Counted from the stretch's first letter, positions 6,458 through 13,341 are shown. The stretch: DNA of 15,679 nt from Brevundimonas sp. UBA5936 (GCA_002430835.1 DJDA01000004.1:1-15679); one strand, 5' to 3'. Translations and numbers: made by a program. The notes: a model not told the origin generated them from the sequence alone.

Positions 6458-7051
6458 ATGATGATGAAGCAAACCGTCGCCGTCCTGGCCGTATCGGCCG
6501 CCGCCCTCACCCTCGCCGCCTGCAACCAGCAGCAAGGTTCCGAAGCCGTCGATAAGGCGCAGGATGCCGTTTCCGAACCGGTCGGTCAGACCTCGGCCGC
6601 GACCATGGGCGCCAATATGGTCAGCGCCTATGTGCCCAACGCCGCCATGGGCGACATGTACGAGATCCAGGCCGCCGACATCGCCATGGAGCGATCGAAG
6701 AACGCCCAGGTCAAAGAACTGGCCCAGATGATCAAGACCGACCACGCGGCCGCCTCCACCGCCCTGAGGGCCGCCGCCGGACAGGCTGCGCCTGACACGA
6801 CCTTGCCGACCGAGCTCGACCAACGCCGCAAGGGCCTGATCGACAACCTGCGCTCAGCCTCGACTGCGGACTTCGATAAGATCTACGTCGATCAACAGGT
6901 CGCCGCCCATGAGGAGGCCGTCACCCTTCACCGCGGCTTCTCCGACAAGGCGGACGTTCCCGCCTTGGCGGAGCATGCGCGCAACGTCCTGCCCAAGATC
7001 GAAGCCCATCTTGAGCGGGCCAAGCAGTTGCAAGCCAGCCTGGGTCGCTGA
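6458..7051 (+). CDS. DUF4142 domain lipoprotein
   Basis: A 197-residue envelope protein. The N-terminus has a lipoprotein signal: short charged start, hydrophobic stretch and lipobox LAAC, with Cys22 the likely acylated residue. A polar linker (23-50) leads to a DUF4142 helical domain (about 58-195), recognised from the pattern GDMYEIQAADIAMERS, then KNAQVKELAQMIKTDHAAA, and a C-terminal block with YVDQQVAAHEEAV and the terminal ERAKQLQ helix. DUF4142 is a ferritin-like-shaped four-helix domain of unknown activity, often in stress-induced genes. AAGGAG (6447-6452) supports the ATG at 6458, though ATGs at 6461 and 6464 are also possible. It is followed by a strong intrinsic terminator. Confidence 0.92.
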   Translation: MMMKQTVAVLAVSAAALTLAACNQQQGSEAVDKAQDAVSEPVGQTSAATMGANMVSAYVPNAAMGDMYEIQAADIAMERSKNAQVKELAQMIKTDHAAASTALRAAAGQAAPDTTLPTELDQRRKGLIDNLRSASTADFDKIYVDQQVAAHEEAVTLHRGFSDKADVPALAEHARNVLPKIEAHLERAKQLQASLGR

Positions 7052-7081
7052 CGCCGAGCCTTGGTGCACGACGCTATCAGG

Positions 7082-7109
7082 GGCGGACGACAGTCCGCCG
7101 CTTCTTCCT
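7082..7109 (+). terminator. Intrinsic terminator after the DUF4142 gene
   Basis: A perfect 7-bp stem, GGCGGAC/GTCCGCC (7082-7088 and 7093-7099), with loop GACA, followed by the T-rich tract GCTTCTTCCT. It stands 30 bases after the DUF4142 stop and reaches into the stop codon of the convergent DUF6766 gene. Confidence 0.72.
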
Positions 7110-7527
7110 ATTCGGCAGCGGGCTTCCGCACCGCATAAGGCGGGTCCAGATGAATGCTCGCGTGGCCGTGACGACGCAGATGGCTGGCGTCGATCTCCTC
7201 AATCAGCGCCGCGCCGCGTTCGTGATCGACCAATTCCAGCAGAGCGTCGATCTTGGCCTCCATCCGGTCGTCGTTCTCCTTGGACGACGGCGAGCCGACA
7301 TAGAGAAAGTAGGCCAGCCCCACGACCTGCCAGATCAGTTGCAGGAACTCGGACTGCCAGTTCTCGAAGGTGTCCCGCCCCATCTCCATCAGATAGGGCG
7401 TCAGTTGCGCCGCCTGTCCGTGGTCGCGGGCCTCGTTCACATAGGCGGCCCAGCCAAAGCCCCAATGCAAGACGATGGAAATGGTGAAGAAGGCCAGAGT
7501 GATCCAGCCATAGGCGTACTTCTTCAT
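7108..7527 (-). CDS. DUF6766 family membrane protein
   Basis: A 139-residue protein matching DUF6766 in layout: MKKYAYGWITLAFFTIS with a first helix (about residues 7-30) and FGWAAYVNEA, then GRDTFENWQSEFLQLIWQ (50-67), a second helix to about 77 with the YVGSPSSKEN junction, and a charged C-terminal helix and tail. The function is unknown; relatives are frequent in stress-related gene clusters. AGGAG (7534-7538) six bases before the ATG supports the start. It is divergent from the DUF892 gene, and the shared 146-base gap carries a GSR-like site for each direction. Confidence 0.88.
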   Translation of the reverse strand: MKKYAYGWITLAFFTISIVLHWGFGWAAYVNEARDHGQAAQLTPYLMEMGRDTFENWQSEFLQLIWQVVGLAYFLYVGSPSSKENDDRMEAKIDALLELVDHERGAALIEEIDASHLRRHGHASIHLDPPYAVRKPAAE

Positions 7528-7556
7528 GTCGCGCTCCTACACTCTGAAATCGGCAG

Positions 7557-7581
7557 AAGAGTTCGTGGGCCTGTGCGTTCC
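7557..7581 (-). promoter_or_regulatory. Candidate EcfG-type promoter of the DUF6766 gene
   Basis: Minus-strand GGAAC (7581-7577), a 16-base spacer and TCTT (7560-7557); TT is 18 bases after GGAAC. It stands 30 bases before the DUF6766 start, the same geometry as the other sites; the -10 matches only in TT. Confidence 0.45.
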
Positions 7582-7614
7582 GTGGCGCTCAGCGCTGTCC
7601 ATATCCGAACACTA

Positions 7615-7640
7615 GGAACGCGCTTGTGCGCCCGCCGCTT
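7615..7640 (+). promoter_or_regulatory. Candidate EcfG-type promoter of the DUF892 gene
   Basis: GGAAC (7615-7619), a 17-base spacer and GCTT (7637-7640); TT is 19 bases after GGAAC. It lies 34 bases before the ATG, with AGGAGA (7663-7668) between. Confidence 0.55.
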
Positions 7641-7673
7641 CGCAGGCTCCCCATTCTTTTTCAGGAGAGCCCC

Positions 7674-8174
7674 ATGCCCGAGAAAACGCTGCAAACCCTC
7701 TTCCACGACACCTTGCGCGACATCTATTACGCCGAGCGCAAGATCCTGAAGTCCCTGCCGAAAATGGCGCGCGCCGCCCAGTCGCCCGACCTCAAGGCAG
7801 CCTTCGAAAAGCACCGCGAGCAGACTGAAGGCCAGATCGAACGCCTGCAGCAGGTGTTCGAGATCATCGGCAAGCCCGCGCGCGGCAAGACCTGCGACGC
7901 CATCGAAGGCATCCTGGCCGAAGGCGACGAAATCGCCGAGGAGTACAAGGACACGGCAGCGCTCGACGCCGGTCTGCTGGCCGCCGCCCAGGCGGTCGAA
8001 CATTATGAGATCACCCGCTATGGCACGCTCAAGCGCTGGGCCGAGGTGATGGGACTGAAGGACGCCGTCAAACTGCTGGACGAGACCCTTCAGGAAGAAA
8101 GCCAGACGGACGAGGATCTGACGGCCATCGCCGACGCCGCAATCAACGCCGAGGCGTTGCAGCCCGCCGCCTGA
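7674..8174 (+). CDS. DUF892 (YciE/YciF-type) ferritin-like protein
   Basis: A 166-residue all-helical protein of the DUF892 family, the group of E. coli YciE/YciF, which are ferritin-like proteins made under stress. Visible signatures are TLFHDTLRDIYYAERKIL (8-25) with the metal-ligand Glu of the first helix, EKHREQTEGQIERLQQVF (45-62), the AVEHYEITRYGTL helix (107-119) and LLDETLQEESQTDEDL (134-149). These supply the paired Glu/His ligands of a di-iron centre. It may store iron or detoxify peroxide; activity in this family is not established. AGGAGA supports the ATG at 7674. Its promoter-like site is of the GSR type. It ends in a strong hairpin shared with a convergent regulator gene. Confidence 0.93.
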   Translation: MPEKTLQTLFHDTLRDIYYAERKILKSLPKMARAAQSPDLKAAFEKHREQTEGQIERLQQVFEIIGKPARGKTCDAIEGILAEGDEIAEEYKDTAALDAGLLAAAQAVEHYEITRYGTLKRWAEVMGLKDAVKLLDETLQEESQTDEDLTAIADAAINAEALQPAA

Positions 8175-8182
8175 ACTCCATC

Positions 8183-8213
8183 CGGCCCTGCCGCCTGATC
8201 AGCGGCGGGGCCG
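8183..8213. terminator. Bidirectional hairpin between convergent genes
   Basis: A 12-bp stem with a single G-T wobble (8183-8194 with 8202-8213) and the 7-base loop CTGATCA. It lies between the stops of the DUF892 gene (8174) and the Crp/Fnr gene (8224, minus). No T tract follows on either strand, so a rho-independent role is likely but not typical. Confidence 0.6.
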
Positions 8214-8223
8214 TAACCCGGCG

Positions 8224-8952
8224 CTAAACCGGCAGTCGCTCCAGCCGCAGATAGGAGGGATTGAACTCGGCCGCGCTCGCCAGACGATCCCACTCGAGAA
8301 TACGAACTTCCGATCCGGTCCACTCCAGCCAGCCCGCCTCGCGCATGACCTTCAGCGTACGGTTCACGTGCACGGCGGACATGCCGAGCAGATCCGCAAT
8401 CTCCGCCTGGATAATGGGAAAACGAAAGACGCCGTCGCGCGCCAGGCCCACGGCTTCCAGGCGCGCGTAGATTTCACAGACCAACAGGGCGGTCCGCTCC
8501 AGCGCCTCCTGTCGACCTAGGGCCAGCAGCCATTCACGGTGCATGGCGGCGTCCACCACCGTCTCCAGCCATAACAAGCGCGTCAAATGCGGGTGCTCTT
8601 CCGTCAGTTTGCGCAGGCGTTCATGCGGCGCCTCGGCGATGAGACAGTCGGACAGCGCACGCACGCCATGGTCGACGCGCTTCAGAACAAAGCCGTGCAG
8701 GTCGATGAAGTCTCCGGGCAGGTTGATCTGAGTATACTGCCGCCGTCCGTCGCTCAGATCGCGATAGCGCGCGCAGAAGCCGTCGATGACGAGGCTGGAA
8801 TGATCGACCAACGCATCCTGAGTGACGATGTCGCTGCCGGCGGGCTTCAACACGACATGGGTCAGCACGCTCCTGAGCGCCTGCCTTTCGCCATCCGTAA
8901 TGACGTCGCGTCGTTGCAGCTTGTTTTCCAGCAAACGGCTGTGGTCGTGCAT
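8224..8952 (-). CDS. Crp/Fnr family transcriptional regulator (first of three)
   Basis: A 242-residue regulator: a cNMP-binding-like beta domain (about residues 15-110, with INLPGDFIDLHGFVL at 76-90), a long dimer helix and a C-terminal winged helix-turn-helix (about 165-225) whose recognition part reads DLLGMSAVHVNRTLKVMREAG (187-207). The cAMP-contacting Arg-Ser pair of true CRP and the N-terminal Cys cluster of Fnr are not seen, so the signal is unknown. The open frame runs to 9033, but the extra residues look non-coding and the ATG at 8952 has AGGGA upstream. It is divergent from the 62-residue gene. A site with one mismatch to the GSR consensus lies just upstream. Confidence 0.88.
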   Translation of the reverse strand: MHDHSRLLENKLQRRDVITDGERQALRSVLTHVVLKPAGSDIVTQDALVDHSSLVIDGFCARYRDLSDGRRQYTQINLPGDFIDLHGFVLKRVDHGVRALSDCLIAEAPHERLRKLTEEHPHLTRLLWLETVVDAAMHREWLLALGRQEALERTALLVCEIYARLEAVGLARDGVFRFPIIQAEIADLLGMSAVHVNRTLKVMREAGWLEWTGSEVRILEWDRLASAAEFNPSYLRLERLPV

Positions 8953-8981
8953 TGTGGTTCCCTGTGGCCTGGCGCGACCAC

Positions 8982-9006
8982 AACGCCGAATCTTCGCGAA
9001 TGTTGC
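8982..9006 (-). promoter_or_regulatory. Possible EcfG-type promoter of the first Crp/Fnr gene
   Basis: Minus-strand GCAAC (9006-9002), a 16-base spacer and CGTT (8985-8982). The -10 is perfect and the -35 has one mismatch from GGAAC. It is 30 bases before the ATG at 8952. Confidence 0.38.
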
Positions 9007-9108
9007 CATCGGCTCGAACAGCCGAGGTTCCACAGCGCCTCAAAGGCGACACAATGAACCCCTCAGGGCGCAACCGCATTGCCTTCCCGTAACAGGGGAG
9101 TTTGTATC

Positions 9109-9297
9109 ATGAATAGAACACCAGTCATCGAGCGGGCCTTCGAACTCGCGCGCAGCGGCCGCTTCCGCATACCCAGCGAAGTCCGCAAGGCCTTGATCTC
9201 GGATCGTTATACCCAGGCCGAACTTTTCCAGCTCGAGGGCAAGGCCACGTGGCGCCAACTGCGCACCCTCTGCTCGGATTCCTATTACCGCGCCTGA
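9109..9297 (+). CDS. Small protein of unknown function (62 residues)
   Basis: A compact, charged protein with two apparent helices: IERAFELARSGRF (7-19) then IPSEVRKALISDRY (21-34), and AELFQLEGKATWRQLRTLC (37-55). The pattern resembles short conserved proteins of sphingomonads and caulobacters, but no function is known and none can be read. There is no signal or membrane segment. AGGGGAG (9094-9100) eight bases before the ATG supports the start. It lies between two Crp/Fnr genes. A TGAAC-N17-CATT sequence (9055-9080), one mismatch from the looser GSR -35, precedes it, weak evidence for the same regulation. Confidence 0.75.
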   Translation: MNRTPVIERAFELARSGRFRIPSEVRKALISDRYTQAELFQLEGKATWRQLRTLCSDSYYRA

Positions 9298-9394
9298 CGG
9301 CTTCCGCTCCCGGCGCCGCAAGCGTCACCGTCAAGCCCTTGGACTAACCTATGTAAAGAACGAAACACCCTCGGCCGTGCTGTTGGTCAGAGGG

Positions 9395-10156
9395 ATGAAG
9401 AATCAGTCTTATCAAGATGATGTAGACATAGCCGCGGCGTCGCTGGAGCGGATGCTGTTCAGCTTCGCCGTGCTGTCGCCTGGCGACATCGAACGCATCC
9501 GTAGCTGGTTTCACGGTCCTGCCATGGTTCACCCGCCCGGCGGCGCTGTTTCCCTTCATCCGGAACGCAAGGACGCCCGTGTGGTGGCGCGCGGCTGGAT
9601 CGCCCGCGGCGCCATGCTGGAAGACGGCCGTCGTCAGATCGTGGGTCTCAGCCTGCCCGGCGACGTCATCCTGGCCGCCGACGTCGTGGACGCCGACATG
9701 GCGGTCTGGGCGCTGACCGACGCCTCCACCCTTGACGCCTCCCTGCTGTGGGCGGCGATTTCCGAAGGCGTAGACGTCAGCCCGCGTCTTCTGGAAGCCT
9801 GGCGGCATTTTCGCTCGGCGGAGCGCCTGCGGCTGGCGCGGCATGTCATTCGGCTGGGTCGGCTCAGCGCCTATGAGCGAACGGCGCACCTTCTGTTGGA
9901 GTTGTACGAGCGGCAAAGCCGTCTCGGCGCGGCGGAACCCGGCGTCCTTCACCTGCCTCTCACCCAGGACATGCTCGCAGACATCCTGGGCCTCAGCGCC
10001 GTGCACATGAACCGGACGCTGCAGCAACTTCGGCGAGCAGGCCTGGTCGACTACCGGACGGGACGGGCCGTCCTGCCTGACCTGCAGGGCCTGGCCTTGG
10101 CCGCAGGCCTCAGCATCGCCGACGATCTCGCGGATGCGCCGCCCAGCCGCGACTAA
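9395..10156 (+). CDS. Crp/Fnr family transcriptional regulator (second of three)
   Basis: A 253-residue regulator with a degenerate cNMP-like domain (about residues 22-125, including GLSLPGDVILAADVVDADM at 84-102), a helical linker, and a C-terminal HTH with DMLADILGLSAVHMNRTL (192-209). Its HTH is close to that of the regulator on the other strand (SAVHxNRTL in both), so the two may bind similar sites. The sensor halves differ much more. Two starts are possible: ATG at 9395, with AGAGGG abutting it, or GTG at 9377 with no ribosome site. ATG was chosen, but neither is well supported. No GSR motif was found upstream. Confidence 0.85.
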   Translation: MKNQSYQDDVDIAAASLERMLFSFAVLSPGDIERIRSWFHGPAMVHPPGGAVSLHPERKDARVVARGWIARGAMLEDGRRQIVGLSLPGDVILAADVVDADMAVWALTDASTLDASLLWAAISEGVDVSPRLLEAWRHFRSAERLRLARHVIRLGRLSAYERTAHLLLELYERQSRLGAAEPGVLHLPLTQDMLADILGLSAVHMNRTLQQLRRAGLVDYRTGRAVLPDLQGLALAAGLSIADDLADAPPSRD

Positions 10157-10212
10157 CCCATGTGAGTGGCGATCTGCGGCAGCCATGGCAGGGCTTCTGG
10201 TCAGGAGGCCCC

Positions 10213-10917
10213 ATGCCTGCAGATTCCGCCGCCATTCTATCCCCGTCCGCCCCACCTCACGGCCGCCCCCGGCCCAGCATCCGTGATCACCCGGTCTATC
10301 GCGTCCTGCCGCCGGATGCCCAGCAGCGCCTGACCGCCGAGGGAACAGAGGTTGATCTCCCAGGCGACGCGCAGCCTCCTCTGGACAGGGAGCATCTCTG
10401 GTTCGTCCTGTCCGGGGTTCTCGGCGCCTTTCCAACCGGAAGTGAAGTCTGTGTCGCGCCTATCGTATCGGGCGCCGTCTACGGTTGGGATCACGCTCTG
10501 GGCTCTAGCGGCAGCCGCGCCGACGTGCGGCCGCTGCTGGATGTTCGGCTGTTCCGCGTTCCCGCCGCGGCCGCCCGCGAGGCGCTCGGTTATGATTGGC
10601 TATCGCGCTTCATCGCCCTTCAGGCGGTTCAACGCCTGACGCTTCTGGAACAGGAAGCCGCCTGCAACGCCTCCCATCGCGTGTCGGAGCGTCTGGCCAA
10701 GTGGCTGCTTCGTCTGCACCATGGCGGCAACGGTGCGCCGCTTCGCCTGAAGCAGGCCCAGCTAGCCGCCATGCTCGGCGTCCAGAGAACCAGCATCAAC
10801 GCCGCCGCCAGCAACCTGCAAGCGATGGGCGCGGTGCGCTTCAGCCGCGGCAAGGCGTCGATTCTGGACGCGGGAAGTCTCTCCGACCTTTCATGCCGGT
10901 GCGGCGCGATGAACTGA
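10213..10917 (+). CDS. Crp/Fnr family transcriptional regulator (third of three)
   Basis: A 234-residue regulator with a shortened, weakly conserved sensor half, then a dimer helix with EQEAACNASHRVSERLAKWL (146-165) and an HTH with QLAAMLGVQRTSINAAASNL (183-202), typical of a different Crp/Fnr branch from the other two. The C-terminus, SCRCGAMN, contains two Cys, as is common in that branch. A GTG at 10162 extends the frame, but AGGAGG (10203-10208) four bases before the ATG at 10213 decides the start. It begins 57 bases after the second regulator on the same strand, so the two are probably co-transcribed. The ligand is unknown. Confidence 0.85.
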   Translation: MPADSAAILSPSAPPHGRPRPSIRDHPVYRVLPPDAQQRLTAEGTEVDLPGDAQPPLDREHLWFVLSGVLGAFPTGSEVCVAPIVSGAVYGWDHALGSSGSRADVRPLLDVRLFRVPAAAAREALGYDWLSRFIALQAVQRLTLLEQEAACNASHRVSERLAKWLLRLHHGGNGAPLRLKQAQLAAMLGVQRTSINAAASNLQAMGAVRFSRGKASILDAGSLSDLSCRCGAMN

Positions 10918-10938
10918 GAGCACGGCCGCGCGCAAAAG

Positions 10939-10963
10939 GGAGCCGGAGGCAGGGCCTGGCGTT
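10939..10963 (+). promoter_or_regulatory. Possible EcfG-type promoter of the topoisomerase IB gene
   Basis: GGAGC (10939-10943), a 16-base spacer and CGTT (10960-10963). The -10 is perfect and the -35 has one mismatch. It stands 33 bases before the ATG at 10996. Confidence 0.38.
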
Positions 10964-10995
10964 GCCTAGACTTAGACCCAGCAAGGGCCGTGACG

Positions 10996-12009
10996 ATGTC
11001 GACAAACGTGATCAATCCGCCGCCTTCCGGCGGACTCGTCTGGTCCAGCAACGAGAGCCCAGGCCTTACGCGCCGCCGGATCGGGAGAGGTTTTTGCTAT
11101 CGTGATCCAAAGGGGCGCCTGATCCGTGAGCGGAGCATCCTGATGCGGATCGACGCCCTAGCCATTCCGCCGGCGTGGCAGGACGTCTGGATTTGTCCCG
11201 ACCCAAACGGCCATATCCAGGCGACTGGGCGCGATACGCGCGGTCGCAAGCAGTACCGCTATCATGCCGACTGGACGGCCCGCGCCGCCTCGCACAAATT
11301 TGCGCGTTTGCCAGATTTCGCCCGACGCCTGCCGCGACTGCATGACCGAGTGGAGAACGACCTTTCGCGACGCGGGCCGTGCAAGGAAAAGGTGCTGGCC
11401 TCGGCGGTTCGTTTGCTGGAAATCACCCTCATCCGCGTCGGCAACGCCGCCTATACCCGCCAGAATCGTAGTTTCGGCCTGACGACCCTGCGCAAGCGGC
11501 ACTTGGAGGTCGACGGCTCGGCCCTGACCTTCGAGTTCAGGGGCAAGAGCGGCAAAGAACACCGGGTCAAGGTCAGCGACCGTCGACTGGCGCGCGTCAT
11601 GCGCGGCCTGGAAGGCCTCCCGGGCCAGCATCTGTTCAAATACCGCGACGCAGAGGGCGAGCTGTGGGCGATCAGTTCAGACGACGTGAACGCCTATATC
11701 CGCGAGGCCATGGGCGATCAGTTCTCCGCCAAGGACTTCCGCACCTGGGCGGCCACCGTCGCCGCCGCCCGCGCCTTCTACGAAATGGCCCCGCCCACGT
11801 CCCAGACCGAGGCGCGGCAAAACATCTCGACCTGCATGAAGGCGGTCGCGAGCCTGCTGGGCAACACGCCGACGGTCTGTCGGGCGTCCTATGTCCATCC
11901 GCGCGTGATTGAGCTTTATGAATCCGGAACCATCACGACCTGTCTGCCGGATCCAAACGCCCAGAGTTTCGATTCAAGGCTATCGCGACTGCTGAGCGAA
12001 CCTTCCTAG
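10996..12009 (+). CDS. DNA topoisomerase IB (poxvirus-type)
   Basis: A 337-residue enzyme that relaxes supercoils by a transient 3'-phosphotyrosyl nick. The N-terminal domain includes GRGFCYRDPKG (30-40) and IPPAWQDVWICPDPNGHIQ (57-75); the catalytic domain holds the full set: Arg147 (LIRVGN), Lys184 (RGKSGKEH), Arg249 (KDFRTW) and Tyr299 in CRASYVHPRV. It should be active. Length is normal for bacterial members. The ATG at 10996 has AAGGG (10983-10987) eight bases upstream; a GTG at 10990 is the alternative. It ends tail-to-tail with the isochorismatase gene, the stops overlapping by four bases. Bacterial poxvirus-type enzymes are often accessory and stress-linked; a possible GSR-like site lies upstream. 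Confidence 0.94.
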   Translation: MSTNVINPPPSGGLVWSSNESPGLTRRRIGRGFCYRDPKGRLIRERSILMRIDALAIPPAWQDVWICPDPNGHIQATGRDTRGRKQYRYHADWTARAASHKFARLPDFARRLPRLHDRVENDLSRRGPCKEKVLASAVRLLEITLIRVGNAAYTRQNRSFGLTTLRKRHLEVDGSALTFEFRGKSGKEHRVKVSDRRLARVMRGLEGLPGQHLFKYRDAEGELWAISSDDVNAYIREAMGDQFSAKDFRTWAATVAAARAFYEMAPPTSQTEARQNISTCMKAVASLLGNTPTVCRASYVHPRVIELYESGTITTCLPDPNAQSFDSRLSRLLSEPS

Positions 12010-12611
12010 GCCCACATCTCGAGCCCCTCGTCGCACTCCGCCGTCTCGATCTGCTGGCCGAAGCGGTCATGATAGAGAGCCAACAAGGCGTCGTGCGACT
12101 GGTCCGAGGAACTGCACAGGGCGTCCGAAACCACCACCACGCGAAAGCCCATATCCACGGCGCCGAGGACAGTCGCCAGCACGCACATATCGGTCTCGGC
12201 GCCCGTCACCACCAGGGTGTCGACCCGGCTGGCCATCAGAGCCGACGCCAGACCCGTGTTGAGCCAGGGGGAATAGCGGGACTTGTCCAACACCCTGGCG
12301 GGCGGGGTGAAGACCTGCAGTTCGGGCAGAAGCTCCACACGTTCTTCACCCAGATTCTCAAGCGTCATCGACGCCCATCGCCGCCAGTACCGCCTCCACG
12401 TCCCCTCCCCCTCTCTCGGCGAACGGGCGGGGATGAACCGGGTGAAACAGGTGCGTTCGGCCTTGCGCTCGCACAGACGCACGACGACTGGCAGGACACG
12501 CGCCATCCACGGCGTGCGCCATGCCGTGTCCTCCGCGAATAGTCTTTGCATGTCCACGCACAGATGGACGGCGTTTGCGGCTATGGGGCCGAAATGGATA
12601 CCGGAAACCAT
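12006..12611 (-). CDS. Isochorismatase-family cysteine hydrolase
   Basis: A 201-residue hydrolase of the isochorismatase/nicotinamidase fold. The catalytic triad is visible: Asp20 in HLCVDMQRLF, Lys110 in LDKSRYS and Cys143 in GAETDMCVL, which also gives the usual cis-peptide loop. The substrate cannot be read; amide hydrolysis is common in the family. The start is uncertain: ATG at 12611 begins at the family's usual position but has no good ribosome site, while TTG at 12659 has AGGAAG nearby but adds 16 unusual residues. A GSR-like GGAAC-N16-GCTT site (12644-12620) lies right before the ATG, which would make the message nearly leaderless. Its TAG overlaps the topoisomerase stop in the palindrome CTAG. 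Confidence 0.86.
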   Translation of the reverse strand: MVSGIHFGPIAANAVHLCVDMQRLFAEDTAWRTPWMARVLPVVVRLCERKAERTCFTRFIPARSPREGEGTWRRYWRRWASMTLENLGEERVELLPELQVFTPPARVLDKSRYSPWLNTGLASALMASRVDTLVVTGAETDMCVLATVLGAVDMGFRVVVVSDALCSSSDQSHDALLALYHDRFGQQIETAECDEGLEMWA

Positions 12612-12619
12612 ACCGGCCC

Positions 12620-12644
12620 AAAGCGCAGGCCTCTGGCGGGTTCC
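12620..12644 (-). promoter_or_regulatory. Possible EcfG-type promoter of the isochorismatase gene
   Basis: Minus-strand GGAAC (12644-12640), a 16-base spacer and GCTT (12623-12620). TT is 18 bases after GGAAC. It ends 9 bases before the ATG at 12611, so initiation would fall at or next to the start codon. Support is weaker than for the other sites. Confidence 0.33.
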
Positions 12645-12764
12645 CCCGTCTAGTCGCAAGCCTTCCTGTCTATCGCCGCCATGCGCAAACTAGCCTCTTT
12701 TCCAAATGACCGCTTAGAACCAGGAACGCTTAAGACTTGGGATGACGCCCGCTCGGTAGCGATT

Positions 12765-12780
12765 GGGGAGCAGTCTCCCC
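12765..12780. terminator. Hairpin downstream of the small-gene operon
   Basis: A perfect 6-bp stem, GGGGAG/CTCCCC, with loop CAGT, 26 bases past the stop of the minus-strand small gene at 12806. No T tract follows on either strand. It is the clearest structure in the gap from 12612 to 12805, which otherwise holds only the possible promoter at 12620-12644. Confidence 0.45.
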
Positions 12781-12805
12781 CTGGCTATCAAACAGACCCA
12801 TAGTC

Positions 12806-13045
12806 TTATCCTCTCGCCCTTGCATCTCGCTGGGCGAGGAGTCGCGCCAAGCTGAGCGCCAAAGGCATCAACAAGCGCTCCTCATCGGTTGCCTCGGTAA
12901 GCATCGACGCCTCCCGGCGGGCCTCGGCGCGACGCCAGAGCTCATCATCCAAGGTCGCCGCCAGCGGCAAAACCGGTTGGACGCAATCGTCATTCGACGG
13001 CGAAGGATTCGTCGCCTCGGAATGGTCGATGGATTGGATCGCCAT
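12806..13045 (-). CDS. Small protein of unknown function (79 residues)
   Basis: A soluble, acidic-then-basic protein with a disordered N-terminus (NPSPSNDD) and a helical C-terminal half, LDDELWRRAEARREASML then LALSLARLLAQRDA, which could form a coiled coil. No family is recognised. The ATG at 13045 shares one base with the TGA of the preceding gene; a GTG at 13048 gives a four-base overlap. GGAG lies 5-8 bases before them, so the two genes are translationally coupled. It belongs to a run of four tiny minus-strand genes beside a serine recombinase, probably accessory DNA. Confidence 0.6.
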   Translation of the reverse strand: MAIQSIDHSEATNPSPSNDDCVQPVLPLAATLDDELWRRAEARREASMLTEATDEERLLMPLALSLARLLAQRDARARG

Positions 13046-13215
13046 CACTCAGTCTCCGGCTGGACGCGACGCATGTGGAAGTGATCCGGATCATTAGGAT
13101 CGACTTCCAGGATCATGTCGTAGACCACGCCATCGCAAATTATCTGCGTGCGGACGCCGGCCTCTTGAGTGGGTTCTGCAGGCTGCTCAGCGGGGGAAGC
13201 GGGATTCTCGGTCAT
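13045..13215 (-). CDS. Small protein of unknown function (56 residues)
   Basis: A Pro/Glu/Ala-rich N-terminal tail (MTENPASPAEQPAEPTQ) followed by a short beta-rich segment, RTQIICDGVVYDMILEVDP, and DPDHFHMRRVQ. The second half looks folded; no family is recognised. The frame is open to an ATG at 13293, but the added residues look like non-coding sequence, so the ATG at 13215 was chosen although its ribosome site is weak. Coupled to the following gene by overlapping stop and start. The 150 bases before it hold two strong hairpins. Confidence 0.58.
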   Translation of the reverse strand: MTENPASPAEQPAEPTQEAGVRTQIICDGVVYDMILEVDPNDPDHFHMRRVQPETE

Positions 13216-13287
13216 TTGTATTTCCAGTAGGGGGCACCGCCGTTGAGCGTGGCGAGGCGACGACAGGCAGTTGGATTTCGGGGCGCA

Positions 13288-13320
13288 CGTCATCGGCTTC
13301 GCGTGAGAGCGCGAATGACG
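13288..13320. other. Hairpin with bulge upstream of the 56-residue gene
   Basis: Stem CGTCA/TGACG (13288-13292 and 13316-13320) and stem TTCGCG/CGCGAA (13298-13303 and 13310-13315) separated by a 5-base bulge on one side, with loop TGAGAG. On the minus strand it would lie in the leader of the 13215 gene; it could be a terminator, leader element or recombination site. Confidence 0.45.
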
Positions 13321-13341
13321 ACGTGCCGGATTGTTGGGGGT

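Noticed and set aside
9027..9031. Minus-strand GGAAC upstream of the first Crp/Fnr gene
   Set aside because: No TT at 18 or 19 bases downstream. The GCAAC-N16-CGTT alternative at 9006-8982 fits better.
9055..9080. TGAAC-N17-CATT before the 62-residue gene as a GSR promoter
   Set aside because: Mismatches in both elements; mentioned in the gene entry but not called as a feature.
12723..12727. GGAAC in the gap before the small-gene operon
   Set aside because: No TT at the required distance and no gene on that strand downstream before topology changes.
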